A DNA stretch of 64,000 nucleotides from Paenibacillus alvei DSM 29 (GCF_000293805.1 NZ_AMBZ01000001.1:310001-374000), one strand, 5' to 3'. Positions 51,433 to 61,374 are shown, numbered from the stretch's first letter. Program-made: numbers and translations. The notes: generated by a model not told the origin, from the sequence alone.

Positions 51433-52263
51433 TTATATGCTCCAATTCGCCCATTCTTCCTGACGCTTCTCCCAGCGCTTCAGCCACTGGAGCGTGCAGG
51501 TGAACAGCTTTTCCCGATGCTTGCCATCCGAGTACGTATGGTCGGCTTGAAACACAATTTCCTTATCGCATTGTCCGTCACTGCGCAGCCAGAATACCTT
51601 CTGGTACAGGAAGCTGTAATCGGCCGGAATCACGTCATCACTCGTACCGTGCACGAGCAGCACATCGCCGTTGAACTTGCGTGCTTCTTGGAGCGGTTGA
51701 TGGACGCCAAGCGCATTAAAATAGGCAGGTGCAAAGGAATACCCCAAATAATCCGCCGAGCCTTGCGTCATTGCTATGTCATATTGCTCACGTCCTACGA
51801 TACGCACAATATCGTTGAATGGGTAAGCAACAGGCGACCAGAGGACAAGCCGCTTAATGCGCTGATCGCGCACCGCCGTCAATATCGCCACAGCCCCGCC
51901 TAAGCTGTGACCAATGAGCGTTACCCGCTGTGGATCAACATCTCCGCATCCAAGCGCATAGTCCAGAATAGATTGCGTTTGGCTGATCATGTCATCCAAT
52001 CCAGTGTGTCCGTAATCGCCCGTGCTCTCTCCACAGCCCGCGAAGTCGAAGCGCACGACGATATGACCTTCGCCTGCAAGCCTGCGCGCCGCATTGACGA
52101 ATAACCGGTCAACCCCAATCCGGCTGCCCACGAAGCCATGACAAATGATTGTCACAGGAGCGCGCCGCTTCACACCGCGCTCATATGGTGCCCGCTCCTC
52201 AGGATAATGAATCGTCGCGGCTAACCGCTCTTCTTGCCATCGTATATCGATATGTCGCTCCAT
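51433..52263 (-). CDS. Alpha/beta hydrolase (esterase-like)
   Basis: 276 residues. Oxyanion-hole segment VTIICHGFVGSRIG, nucleophile elbow LIGHSLGGAVA, acid LLVHGTSDDVIP and the catalytic His in FQADHTYSDGKH. Similar to the feruloyl-esterase-like or dienelactone-hydrolase group; no signal peptide, so intracellular. Substrate unknown. ATG 52263 with AGGGGA upstream. Confidence 0.88.
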   Translation of the reverse strand: MERHIDIRWQEERLAATIHYPEERAPYERGVKRRAPVTIICHGFVGSRIGVDRLFVNAARRLAGEGHIVVRFDFAGCGESTGDYGHTGLDDMISQTQSILDYALGCGDVDPQRVTLIGHSLGGAVAILTAVRDQRIKRLVLWSPVAYPFNDIVRIVGREQYDIAMTQGSADYLGYSFAPAYFNALGVHQPLQEARKFNGDVLLVHGTSDDVIPADYSFLYQKVFWLRSDGQCDKEIVFQADHTYSDGKHREKLFTCTLQWLKRWEKRQEEWANWSI

Positions 52264-52403
52264 CAATAATCCCCTGCCTTCCGCCGCTCTCAGGTACGGG
52301 CAACGCACCTGGATTCATTTATTTCATATAATTCCGATTAATATACTGTGTTTTATCAAAGTGTACTCCCTCTGTTCCCACTCTGTCAAGAGAATAAGAC
52401 AAG

Positions 52404-52441
52404 AAAAAACCGCAATACCGATGTTCCGGCATTACGGTTTT
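52404..52441 (-). terminator. Terminator of the small acidic protein gene
   Basis: AAAACCGCAATACCG pairs with CGGCATTACGGTTTT; the T-run lies on the minus-strand side. The remainder of 52264-52569 shows no gene. Confidence 0.8.
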
Positions 52442-52569
52442 CAACTGCAAGCGCTCCTTATTATCCATTTCCAAGGAGCTGCCCACTTCTTCATCCAATT
52501 AACAGCATGTAAGCTTACCTGCAATCCGTTCCAGAACTGGAAAAGCTCATCCCAGTCATTTTCTCCGCA

Positions 52570-52815
52570 TCAATCATACAGGCCGTACAAACGCTGCATC
52601 ATCTGATGCGTTTCAAGCGTTCCTTCTGTCATCCCCGCATGCATGTGTCCTGCGGCAAGACCATAATCGTCTGTGTCTTCGGATTCATCCGGCGAGGATG
52701 CGCGATTAGCGGTATATGCTTGTTTAATTGCAGATGCTTCCTCAGGACCTCGCGATTGTTCTTGATTCAAATAAAGCTTCGTAAGTCCTTGTTCCGATCC
52801 GCGATTCTCTTCCAT
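52570..52815 (-). CDS. Small acidic hypothetical protein
   Basis: 81 residues, MEENRGSEQGLTKLYLNQEQ, DESEDTDDYGLAAGHMHAGM and the end HQMMQRLYGLYD. ATG 52815 was chosen because AGGAGGGTGACAAGG precedes it. Composition suggests a disordered or spore-type small protein; not recognised. It has its own terminator. Confidence 0.6.
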   Translation of the reverse strand: MEENRGSEQGLTKLYLNQEQSRGPEEASAIKQAYTANRASSPDESEDTDDYGLAAGHMHAGMTEGTLETHQMMQRLYGLYD

Positions 52816-52883
52816 CCTTGTCACCCTCCTGCCGTATGTAATGATTGGAGCATACGACATTATTATGGGGCGCAAGGTTAATT

Positions 52884-53462
52884 TTATTCGCGATCCGATG
52901 GACGATCAGACATGATCCCATAGCACAGCATTGTCGTAATTTGGTCAGACAGTGTGCGAACGTTCATCCGCTTATCCAAATTGCCTGGCTGGAGAAAGAA
53001 CTGCTTCATCGACACAATGTAACGAACAACCAAATGCGGGGACAGCTCCTTGCGAATATCTCCCCGTTGCTGTCCTCGAAATATCGCCGCTTCGAACTCA
53101 GGAATGACATGCGCCTCCTGATAGGCCATCATTTTCGCAAACAGATTTGGATAGTACTGTGTTAAATCGTTAATAAACGTCAGGGATATACGATCGAAGG
53201 GCTGATACTTCAGTAGAAGATCGAATAGTTCGTATATGTTCCCCGCCTCTTCCATGACCCGCAGCAAATATTGATGGCTTTCATGAGCCATTCGGTCTGT
53301 AATCGCCTCAAGCAGCCCTTCTTTGCTCTGAAAATATTTATATATCGTCATTTTCGCAACAGGAACCGCCTCCGCGATCTGCTCCATGCTCGTATCCTGA
53401 ATCCCCCGTTCGAAAAACAGCCGCTGTCCTGCATCCATAATCGCGATCGCTTTACTGTTCAA
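52884..53462 (-). CDS. TetR-family regulator
   Basis: 192 residues. N-terminal HTH: AIMDAGQRLFFERGIQDTSM, EQIAEAVPVAKMTIYKYFQS, then a helical ligand domain. TTG start with AAAGGGGA upstream. Last gene after the ABC-2 exporter pair and probably its regulator. Confidence 0.9.
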   Translation of the reverse strand: MNSKAIAIMDAGQRLFFERGIQDTSMEQIAEAVPVAKMTIYKYFQSKEGLLEAITDRMAHESHQYLLRVMEEAGNIYELFDLLLKYQPFDRISLTFINDLTQYYPNLFAKMMAYQEAHVIPEFEAAIFRGQQRGDIRKELSPHLVVRYIVSMKQFFLQPGNLDKRMNVRTLSDQITTMLCYGIMSDRPSDRE

Positions 53463-53534
53463 CTGGCGAATCGTCCCCTTTCCGTACGGACATAACTCGG
53501 GGGCTATGCCGTTAGCAGGGACATCACCTTCCCT

Positions 53535-54326
53535 TTACAGATCCCGCTTCGACAGCACAAGCCAACCGAAGAACAGTCCGCCTGCATATATCCCTATCGT
53601 AATAAATATGCCCTGCCAAGGCAAGCTGCCTGAGTCGAATAAATCCTTGCCATTGAACACCGTGAACAAGCTGACATCAGACAGCCAGGCAAGCGATTGC
53701 TGCATACCCGACAGGAGATGGAAGAGGAATGATAAGATGACGATTCCAATACTTAGTGACATGCCTGCTCGCTCGGAAGTTACAAATACGGTCATCACAT
53801 ACCCGATTCCAGCAAAAGCTAGTGCCGCCAGCAAGCCCGCAGCCGTAAACACGAGCAGCAAACCTGCATCTGCTACCGTACTGAACATATTGCCCAACCA
53901 TAATGTCACCCCATAGCTGACAGCCGCAATCAGGAGAAAAGCAACAAGATGCGCGCTGGCCTTGCCTAGAAACAGCTTGCCGCGTGATACAGGCAATGTG
54001 AACATAAAATCAACCGTGCCCCGATCCCTTTCCCGAGCTACGGTGGACGAAGCCCACATCGCAGCGAAAATGCCCAGCAGCATCATGTAGAACACCAACG
54101 GTTCCCCTGCCATCCAGCCCTCAAAGCTGCCGAACATCTCTACATGCATGCCGAATCCCTCCAGCAAGGCTGGCGGAAACTGCTTCAACGCCTCAAGTAA
54201 AGAGGTATTGGTCATGTAGACATCGCCCAGACCAGCGAACATCATTTGGAACACAAGAATAATACTTGCCCATATAAAAAAGCTGCGTCGATTCGTCCTC
54301 CATTCATAGCAGAACACCTGCCACAT
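53535..54326 (-). CDS. ABC-2 type exporter permease
   Basis: 263 residues, six helices, no ABC domain. W..EWRTNRRSFFIWASIIL at the start, MWASSTVARERDRGTVDFMF, TLPVSRGKLFLGKASAH: the ABC-2 permease pattern seen next to CcmA-type ATPases. Its start overlaps the ATPase stop (TAATG), so they are co-translated. Substrate unknown (drug, lipid or peptide). Confidence 0.9.
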   Translation of the reverse strand: MWQVFCYEWRTNRRSFFIWASIILVFQMMFAGLGDVYMTNTSLLEALKQFPPALLEGFGMHVEMFGSFEGWMAGEPLVFYMMLLGIFAAMWASSTVARERDRGTVDFMFTLPVSRGKLFLGKASAHLVAFLLIAAVSYGVTLWLGNMFSTVADAGLLLVFTAAGLLAALAFAGIGYVMTVFVTSERAGMSLSIGIVILSFLFHLLSGMQQSLAWLSDVSLFTVFNGKDLFDSGSLPWQGIFITIGIYAGGLFFGWLVLSKRDL

Positions 54327-55396
54327 TACGCCTCTCCCCCTTTGCGCTCATCAGAACGCTCACGTGAATGCCCAATTTGCGGTGATTGCTCTTCTGTTTC
54401 CTCCTGTTGATGCTTTGCCTGCGATAGCTGCTCTTCCGTACGCTCCGAGGAATGCTTCGCCTGCGATAGCTGCTTCACTTGACCTTGCGCAGGAATTCCT
54501 CCATTCCCTCTCACATCGTACTCTGCCATGAACAGCTCCTCCAAGGAAGGCTGCTCGATTCGTACATCCTTCAATTCATATGCGGCAATTCGCTGCAAAG
54601 CCAGATGAAGATCGCCCTGCAATAGCAAACGGTGCTCGATTCCATCGTATACAGCATCCGGATCAATATCCCGTAGCTGGTAAGCCTCGATGCAGTCGCC
54701 TTGCCGCTTGAATTGAACATGGGCAATCCGTTGATCCTTGCCTGGTATAGCGTCCACCTCGCATACCCGCAGCAATTTCCCTTCACGAATGAAGGCGACA
54801 CGGCTGCACAGCTTCTCTACCTCGCTCAAGATATGTGTGGAGAAGAAGATCGTAGCTCCACGATCATGATATTCCTTTAGAATCTGGAAAAAGGTGTGCT
54901 GCATGAGCGGATCAAGTCCTGATGTCGGTTCATCCAGAACGATTAAATCAGGTTGATGAAGCAGGCACTGCACGATCCCAAGCTTCTTGCGATTGCCGAG
55001 CGAATACGATTTTACACGCTTGCTGACATCCAGCTTTAGCCGTTCAGCTAAGTTCATCGCATGGGTATCCTGCAGTGACAAGCCATTCATGCGAGCAGCA
55101 AAATCGAGCACTTCCTTGCCCGTTACATCTTCGTTGTAATGCACCTCCGATGGCAGATACCCAATTTTTCTCCGCACATCAGGACGCTCCCTACGCATGA
55201 CTTCTCCGAACAACTCCACCGTACCGGTCGTTGGACGAAGCAACTGCATCATCGTTCGAAGCGTAGTAGACTTTCCTGCTCCATTTGGTCCAATAAATCC
55301 GAAAATTTCTCCCTGCTTCACTTCCAGATTGACATCATCGATACCGCGCTGTACTCCGTACCTTTTCGTTAGATTGCTCAGCTTGATCACGTTCAT
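54326..55396 (-). CDS. ABC exporter ATPase with repetitive C-terminal tail
   Basis: 356 residues; the usual ABC-2 ATPase occupies the first ~300 (Walker A GPNGAGKST, signature SLGNRKKLG, Walker B LIVLDEPTSGLD, switch FFSTHILSEV). A tail of about 50 residues then repeats QLSQAKHSSERTEE / QLSQAKHQQEETEE and related units, rich in Glu and Gln. The tail is unusual for this family. RBS GGGGTGTC before ATG 55396. Confidence 0.9.
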   Translation of the reverse strand: MNVIKLSNLTKRYGVQRGIDDVNLEVKQGEIFGFIGPNGAGKSTTLRTMMQLLRPTTGTVELFGEVMRRERPDVRRKIGYLPSEVHYNEDVTGKEVLDFAARMNGLSLQDTHAMNLAERLKLDVSKRVKSYSLGNRKKLGIVQCLLHQPDLIVLDEPTSGLDPLMQHTFFQILKEYHDRGATIFFSTHILSEVEKLCSRVAFIREGKLLRVCEVDAIPGKDQRIAHVQFKRQGDCIEAYQLRDIDPDAVYDGIEHRLLLQGDLHLALQRIAAYELKDVRIEQPSLEELFMAEYDVRGNGGIPAQGQVKQLSQAKHSSERTEEQLSQAKHQQEETEEQSPQIGHSRERSDERKGGEA

Positions 55397-55568
55397 GCGA
55401 CACCCCCCAATCTATACTTTAAACCGTTTGTTAGTACATCATATTCCGTTCATGGCGAAATTTACAATGTTGTTTTATACTCAATACTAATAAAAAGTAT
55501 ATCCCTTTCACTCAAAAGCTCTTTCCTGCTCATCATTTCATTTTGGTTGATTTTTATACGCACTGCAT

Positions 55569-55594
55569 AAAAAAAGAGGAGCATCGCTCCTCTT
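55569..55594 (-). terminator. Terminator of the pur operon
   Basis: GAGGAGC-ATC-GCTCCTC hairpin, followed on the minus strand by seven Ts, just after purD. Confidence 0.92.
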
Positions 55595-55605
55595 CCCCAT
55601 CTGTC

Positions 55606-56913
55606 CTATTTTGAATGTTCAACCAACCGTTCTGACTTCGCACTGATATCATTCCGATATTGCATGCCATTAAATTGGATGAGGCGGACAGCCTCATATG
55701 CCTTCGCTTTAGCTGCCGCTACATGATCGCCTATGCCGACAACGCCCAGCACACGGCCTCCAGCCGTTCGCCAAGTACCATCCTCATCACGCGATGTACC
55801 TGCGTGGAACAGCAGCGCATTAACGGATGCTGCATCCAATCCCGTAATGACATCCCCCTTGCTCACCTCACCAGGGTAGCCGGCTGCTGCTACGATCACG
55901 CATACAGCAGCATGGTCATGCCATTCCAGCGCGATGTCGTGCAGCTTACCTTCCGAGACTGCCCATAGCACCTCGAACAGATCAGTCTTCATTCTTGGCA
56001 GCACCGACTGCGTCTCCGGATCGCCAAAACGCGCATTGAACTCAATCACCTTCGGCTCCCCCTCCGGTGTAATCATCAAGCCTGCAAACAACAAGCCATG
56101 GAAGGAACGTCCTTCCGACACCATTGCCTTTGCTGTCGGTTCAATAATTGTCCTGCGTACCTTCTCGATAACAGATGACGAGAATTGCGGCAATGGGCTG
56201 TAAGTGCCCATACCGCCAGTGTTCGGTCCGCAATCGCCATCGAAAATCGGCTTATGATCCTGTGCAGGCTCACATAGTCGCACCGTTTCACCGTCGACGA
56301 AGGCAAGGATCGACATTTCCTCGCCCTGCATGAACTCCTCAATGACAACCTTGCTGCCGGAAGCGCCGAATTTGCTATCTACCATGACCTCCTGCAGCAC
56401 GTGAGCTGCTTCCTCATGGGTCTGAGCAATGACCACACCCTTGCCTGCTGCAAGCCCGTCAGCCTTAATCACAACCGGCAATGTATGCTTCTCAATATAC
56501 GCCAGCGCTTCATTGAAATCATCAAACGCAGCGTATGCCGCAGTCGGAATGCCGTACTTGCAGAGCAGGTGCTTCATGAACACCTTACTCCCCTCAATCT
56601 CTGCCGCCTTCCGGTCGGGACCGAATACCCGCAAGCCATGAGCCTTCAATACGTCGACAATACCGCCTGCTAATGGATCGTCAGGACCGATGACAACGAG
56701 ATCAATCGCCTGTTCAGCGGCATATTTGGCGATGCCTTCGTAATCGTTCACAGCCAATGGTACGCATTCGGCCAGTTCAGCAATGCCTGCGTTGCCCGGC
56801 GCGCACAGCACCTGTCCCACCTGCGGACTGTTGCAAAGCGCCCATACAAGCGCATGCTCACGACCGCCGCTGCCGACGACCAACACTTTTTTCCCAATGT
56901 GCTCCATGTACAT
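55606..56913 (-). CDS. purD: Phosphoribosylamine-glycine ligase
   Basis: 435 residues, ATP-grasp enzyme of the second purine step (PRA + glycine to GAR). KVLVVGSGGREHALVWAL at the N-terminus, DGLAAGKGVVIAQT, GGMGTYSPLPQ and EFNARFGDPETQ. ATG 56913 with AAGGAGG 6 nt upstream; ATG 56907 possible. Last gene of the operon, 10 bp after purH, then a strong terminator. Confidence 0.97.
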   Translation of the reverse strand: MYMEHIGKKVLVVGSGGREHALVWALCNSPQVGQVLCAPGNAGIAELAECVPLAVNDYEGIAKYAAEQAIDLVVIGPDDPLAGGIVDVLKAHGLRVFGPDRKAAEIEGSKVFMKHLLCKYGIPTAAYAAFDDFNEALAYIEKHTLPVVIKADGLAAGKGVVIAQTHEEAAHVLQEVMVDSKFGASGSKVVIEEFMQGEEMSILAFVDGETVRLCEPAQDHKPIFDGDCGPNTGGMGTYSPLPQFSSSVIEKVRRTIIEPTAKAMVSEGRSFHGLLFAGLMITPEGEPKVIEFNARFGDPETQSVLPRMKTDLFEVLWAVSEGKLHDIALEWHDHAAVCVIVAAAGYPGEVSKGDVITGLDAASVNALLFHAGTSRDEDGTWRTAGGRVLGVVGIGDHVAAAKAKAYEAVRLIQFNGMQYRNDISAKSERLVEHSK

Positions 56914-56923
56914 GAACGCCTCC

Positions 56924-58471
56924 TTAATGCTTAAAGTGACGTACGCCTGTCATTACCATGGCGATGCCATGCTCATTTGCTACTTGGATGGAATCATTGT
57001 CACGAACAGATCCCCCCGGCTGGATAACAGCTGTAATCCCAGCTTCAGCAGCCAAGGCCAACGTATCTCCCATTGGGAAGAATGCATCGGACGCAAGCAC
57101 CGCACCGCGCGCCTTCTCGCCCGCTTGTTCGATTGCGATGCGAGCTGCACCTACACGGTTCATTTGTCCCGCACCTACACCTACTGTCATGCCATCCTTT
57201 ACAAGTACAATCGCATTCGATTTTACATGCTTCACAACGTTCCAGCCGAACAAGAGCTGCTCTAATTCTTCCGGAGACGGCTCGCGCTCAGTTGCGACCT
57301 GAACACTGTCTGCATTCAAGGAATGCAAGTCGATGTCCTGTACAAGGACGCCGCCGTCAACAGTCGTCAATTGACGGGATGGAACACGCTGCTCAGGGGA
57401 CGGGACCGCTCCGATTTTCAACAGACGAATGTTCTTTTTCTGCGTAAGCACCTCAAGCGCTTCCTCCGTGTAGCTAGGCGCAATTACGATTTCAAGGAAA
57501 ATTTCATGCAAAAGGCGTGCTGTTTCTCCGTCAATCTCCCGATTGGAAGCAACGATTCCGCCGAATATGGACGTCGGATCGGACTCATACGCCTTTTGGT
57601 ACGCCTCCAACACCGTATCGCCAATCCCTACACCGCACGGATTCATATGCTTCACAGCCACTACCGCTGGAGCTCGAAACTCACTGACAATCGCAAGCGC
57701 GGCGTTAGCATCATTAATATTATTGTAGGACAACTCCTTGCCGTGCAGTTGCTCCGCAGTCGTAATGCTGCCCGCGCCAGCCAATGGGCGACGATAGAAA
57801 GCTGCATTTTGGTGCGGATTCTCCCCATAGCGAAGCGGCTGCTCCAGCTCATAAGTTACAGTCAACCGCTCTGGCCATTGTTCTCCGACCTGAGCCGTCA
57901 AATATTCAGCAATAAGGGAATCATATGCGGACGTATGGCGGAATACCTTGGCCGCAAGACGGCGGCGCGTTTCGATTGTGGTATCTCCGTTTGCACGAAC
58001 TTCCTCGAGTATAGTGCCATAATCCGCAGCGTCAACGACAACCGTGACATCAGCATGATTTTTGGCAGCAGAACGCAGCATCGTCGGTCCGCCGATATCT
58101 ATATTTTCAATTGCATCCTCATAGGATACGCCTGATTTCGCAATCGTCTGCTGGAATGGATACAGGTTAACTACGACCAGATCAATCGTAGACAAGCCGA
58201 GCTCGTCCAACTGCTGCATATGAGCCGGATTGCTGCGCATCGCCAGCAGACCGCTGTGTACAGCTGGATGAAGCGTCTTAACCCGACCGTCCAAAATTTC
58301 TGGAAACCCTGTAACATCAGAAATCCCAGTCACCGGAACTTGCTCCTGCTCAAGCAATGATTTCGTACCGCCTGTCGAAATAATCTGCACACCCGCTTCA
58401 GCCAGGCTGCGCGCAAATGCTACAACGCCCGTTTTATCGGATACACTGATAAGCGCTCTTCGAATCGCCAT
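56924..58471 (-). CDS. purH: AICAR formyltransferase/IMP cyclohydrolase
   Basis: 515 residues. N-terminal MGS/IMPCH domain (ALISVSDKTGVVAFARSLAE, STGGTKSLLEQ, HPAVHSGLLAMRSN) and C-terminal AICAR transformylase (VAVKHMNPCGVGIGD, NAIVLVKDGMTVGVGAGQMN). Catalyses the last two steps to IMP. ATG 58471 with GGGGAGAGGACAAC. It is separated from purN by 787 bp, unlike the tight spacing of the rest of the operon. Confidence 0.97.
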   Translation of the reverse strand: MAIRRALISVSDKTGVVAFARSLAEAGVQIISTGGTKSLLEQEQVPVTGISDVTGFPEILDGRVKTLHPAVHSGLLAMRSNPAHMQQLDELGLSTIDLVVVNLYPFQQTIAKSGVSYEDAIENIDIGGPTMLRSAAKNHADVTVVVDAADYGTILEEVRANGDTTIETRRRLAAKVFRHTSAYDSLIAEYLTAQVGEQWPERLTVTYELEQPLRYGENPHQNAAFYRRPLAGAGSITTAEQLHGKELSYNNINDANAALAIVSEFRAPAVVAVKHMNPCGVGIGDTVLEAYQKAYESDPTSIFGGIVASNREIDGETARLLHEIFLEIVIAPSYTEEALEVLTQKKNIRLLKIGAVPSPEQRVPSRQLTTVDGGVLVQDIDLHSLNADSVQVATEREPSPEELEQLLFGWNVVKHVKSNAIVLVKDGMTVGVGAGQMNRVGAARIAIEQAGEKARGAVLASDAFFPMGDTLALAAEAGITAVIQPGGSVRDNDSIQVANEHGIAMVMTGVRHFKH

Positions 58472-59258
58472 GTTGTCCTCTCCCCTGCTAAACTTTGGCA
58501 TTTTAGTTAAAAATCATTGAAATGCGTTACCGGATAGAAGTCTATATCATGACTCCCTATCAGCATGTCTTCACACCACTTCACATCGTAGAACACCACA
58601 TCACAAACATCGCATCATACAGCATCTCATGACATACGTTTCAGCATATAAATCGCATAAATATCGCACCACATTGCAGAACATCACACATATCACATAA
58701 ATATCACATCAACATCAGCTCGTATCCAATCCAATAATCCCATCAACGTCCTTCACCAGTGGAAAAACTGATGATTTGTCTTTCAAATAGTGGACACAAT
58801 TTTGCAAAGACGATAATTTCTTTACATCTAAAACAACACAGCATATAGTTAATCAAGTTGTAAAACATCTATATTTAGACATTTGTTCATTTAAAGCAAG
58901 ATATCCCTGTTTGTCTACCTTTGTGTGGACATTTTCATCGTTTGTCCTCAAGAGGACTACAAAAACAGAGTATCTAGTAACGCTACTCGCTGGATAATGA
59001 CGAGAGCACTTTGAATCGCTATCCACTGGATATTGAAGAGAGTATTTAGTAACGCTATCATACTGGATATTGACGAGAGTATTTAGTATCGCTATTCTTC
59101 CACTGGACATTGACGAGAGTATTTAGTATCGCTATTCTTCCACTGGACATTGACGAGTGCATTTGTAATGCTGCTCACATTGACGGTAAATGTTTCGTGA
59201 CGCTATTCGTTTTTCGCTGAATACTTCCATGGGTGTATTTATGATCCCGCCACAACGG
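58472..59258. other. Long gap inside the pur operon
   Basis: No gene. 58560-58720 is low-complexity (CATCACA-like words), followed by an AT-rich stretch and the 40-bp tandem repeats listed next. Open frames across it are repeat artefacts. Confidence 0.6.
58991..59210. repeat. About 40-bp tandem repeats, 5-6 degenerate units
   Basis: Units begin TGGAtATTGACGAGAGTATT, then TAGTATCGCTATTCTTCCAC. The units at 59064-59103 and 59104-59143 are nearly identical; outer units (36-37 bp) are diverged. No spacers, so not CRISPR. Inside the purN-purH gap and transcribed if the operon is one mRNA. Confidence 0.8.
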
Positions 59259-60230
59259 CTATACGCTGGCAGATTTCACAAGGCTCCGAGCTATCATTTG
59301 CTGCACCACTTGCGGGTACAGTGCATGCTCAGCTTGTTGGATACGCGCAGACAAGGTGTCTTCCGTATCATCAGGCATAACGGCAACAACCTGCTGAGCC
59401 AGGATCGGCCCCGTATCCATACCTTCATCAACAAGATGCACCGTAACCCCCGTTACCTTCACGCCGTACTGCAGCGCTTGGCGTACTGCATGCATGCCCG
59501 GAAATGACGGCAAAAGCGAGGGGTGAATGTTGACCATTCGCCCTTCATAGGCACGCAGCAATACCGGCGTAACAAGGCGCATATATCCTGCCAGTACAAC
59601 GAAATCGATTTGATGCTTGCGCAGCAGTCGAAGTACATCCTGCTCGTATTCCTCACGAGAAGCATACTTTTTCGGTTCGAATAAGGCTGCTTTCACCCCC
59701 GCCAGCTTCGCCCGCTCAATGACACGCGCCTGCAGCTTATCGCATACTAGCAAGGCGATGTCTCCACCCAGCAGCTGCTCTCTGGCTGCATCAATCAGCG
59801 CTTGAAAGTTGGAGCCGGAACCAGAAGCAAATACAGCGATTCGAGGTACTCGTTGCCCATGAGATTCCGCTGTCTTCATGTCTCCTGCCATGTATCCCGG
59901 TGTAACTTCACCCGTATTTACTACCATGTCTTCTGCCATACTTTTTGTCATTTTCCCTGCCATGCCTTCTGTCATTTCCTCTGCTACGCCTTCTGTTACA
60001 TCTTCTGTTACGTCTTCTGTTACGTCTTCTGTTACGTCTTCTATTACGTCTTCTATTACGTCTTCTATTACGTCTTCTGTTATATCTTCTGTTACGCCTT
60101 CTGCTACGTCTTCTGCTACGTCTTCTGTTACGCCTTCTGCTACGTCTTCTGTTACGCCTTCTGCTACGTTTTCAGCTATATCTTCTAATACACCTTCCGC
60201 CATATCTTCTTGCCTTCCGGATTCCCGCAT
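59259..60230 (-). CDS. purN: GAR transformylase with repetitive acidic N-terminal extension
   Basis: 323 residues, where the family has about 195. The C-terminal ~194 residues are a full PurN: RIAVFASGSGSNFQALIDAA, VVLAGYMRLVTPVLL, NIHPSLLPSFPG with the catalytic Asn/His, and TGVTVHLVDEGMDTG with the catalytic Asp. The first ~129 residues contain 23 tandem tetrapeptides of the type (T/A/I)-E-(D/G)-V. The ATG overlaps the purM stop (TAATG) with GGGGGT upstream, so the long form is probably translated; an internal ATG (MKTAESHGQ) could give a short form. Confidence 0.93.
   Translation of the reverse strand: MRESGRQEDMAEGVLEDIAENVAEGVTEDVAEGVTEDVAEDVAEGVTEDITEDVIEDVIEDVIEDVTEDVTEDVTEDVTEGVAEEMTEGMAGKMTKSMAEDMVVNTGEVTPGYMAGDMKTAESHGQRVPRIAVFASGSGSNFQALIDAAREQLLGGDIALLVCDKLQARVIERAKLAGVKAALFEPKKYASREEYEQDVLRLLRKHQIDFVVLAGYMRLVTPVLLRAYEGRMVNIHPSLLPSFPGMHAVRQALQYGVKVTGVTVHLVDEGMDTGPILAQQVVAVMPDDTEDTLSARIQQAEHALYPQVVQQMIARSLVKSASV
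59925..60200 (-). repeat. 12-bp coding minisatellite in purN
   Basis: About 23 in-frame copies of a 12-bp unit, plus strand TCTTCTGTTACG and variants, encoding VTED-type tetrapeptides. The central copies are almost identical and the outer copies are diverged, indicating recent expansion by slippage. Confidence 0.92.
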
Positions 60231-61270
60231 TACAGGCCTACCCCCGGGATGCGAACTTGGCGACTGCCTTCCGTTACCTTGCCAATGCGATATACAGCCT
60301 CTCCCTGTTCCTCAAGGCTGCGGATCGCCGTTTCCGCCTCCTCTTCCCCAACGACAATGACCATGCCAATTCCCATATTGAACGTAGTGAACAGCTCTGA
60401 AGCGGTAAGCTTGCCAATTTCACTGCACCAGGTGAAAACAGGATGAATCGGCCATGAGCCATAATCGATCTCAACAGCCGTACCTTCTGGGAGCACGCGA
60501 GGAATATTTTCTAAAAAGCCTCCGCCAGTAATATGAGCGGCACCCTTTACATTTACTTGCTTCATCAGTTCGAGCATGGATCGCACATAAATTCGCGTTG
60601 GAGTCAGCAACACCTCGCCAAGCGCACCGCTGCCATCTGGCGCAACGTCAGTCAAGCCCAGCCCGCCTTGCTCCAGCAGCAGCTTGCGCACAAGGGAGAA
60701 GCCGTTGCTGTGCAAGCCGCTAGAAGCAAGCCCCAACACAACATCGCCAGGACAGATCGATTCGCCCGTAATTACCCGACTCTTATCTACCACGCCAACG
60801 CTGAATCCGGCGATGTCATACTCCTCCAGTGCATACATACCCGGCATCTCGGCTGTTTCTCCGCCAATCAGAGCACAGCCTGACTGTGCGCAACCTTCGG
60901 CAATGCCGCTTACGATCGCCTCGATACGCTCTGGCACAACCTTGCCGCAAGCCAAATAATCAAGGAAGAAGAGCGGCTTTGCGCCTTGAACGACAATATC
61001 ATTTACACACATGGCTACTGCGTCAATGCCGATCGTATCGTGCTTATCAAGCGCGAACGCAAGCTTCAGCTTCGTACCCACTCCATCCGTACCAGATACG
61101 AGAATCGGCTCCTTGTAACGCTGAATGTCGAGCTGGAACATGGCTCCAAACCCACCCAAATCGGTAAGCACTCCTGGCGTAAACGTGCGGCGAACATGTT
61201 TCTTCATTCGTTCGACTGCTTCATTACCTGCTGCGATATCGACACCCGCTTGTTTGTAGGCTTCTGACAT
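60230..61270 (-). CDS. purM: Phosphoribosylformylglycinamidine cyclo-ligase (AIR synthetase)
   Basis: 346 residues. Full PurM pattern: [78 protein letters not shown] and [19 protein letters not shown] 61270 with GAGGAGAC upstream, rather than the longer frame from 61321. Its stop overlaps the purN start. Confidence 0.97.
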   Translation of the reverse strand: MSEAYKQAGVDIAAGNEAVERMKKHVRRTFTPGVLTDLGGFGAMFQLDIQRYKEPILVSGTDGVGTKLKLAFALDKHDTIGIDAVAMCVNDIVVQGAKPLFFLDYLACGKVVPERIEAIVSGIAEGCAQSGCALIGGETAEMPGMYALEEYDIAGFSVGVVDKSRVITGESICPGDVVLGLASSGLHSNGFSLVRKLLLEQGGLGLTDVAPDGSGALGEVLLTPTRIYVRSMLELMKQVNVKGAAHITGGGFLENIPRVLPEGTAVEIDYGSWPIHPVFTWCSEIGKLTASELFTTFNMGIGMVIVVGEEEAETAIRSLEEQGEAVYRIGKVTEGSRQVRIPGVGL

Positions 61271-61374
61271 AATCGTGCGTCTCCTCTCTCCCTGTAAGCA
61301 GGACAGGAATGCAGCTTGCATCCCCGTCCATCATCGCTAATGTGAATTCACCAATTATTAAAAAGCAAGTGCTA

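Noticed and set aside
58853-59110. 85-codon minus-strand frame in the purN-purH gap
   Set aside because: It is built from the 40-bp repeats and lacks an RBS or family features.
58991-59210. CRISPR-like array
   Set aside because: Units are contiguous without unique spacers and degrade gradually; no cas genes.
59802-60400. Several long open frames on the plus strand across the purN repeat
   Set aside because: The 12-bp unit keeps all frames open on both strands; composition is pure repeat and no RBS is present.
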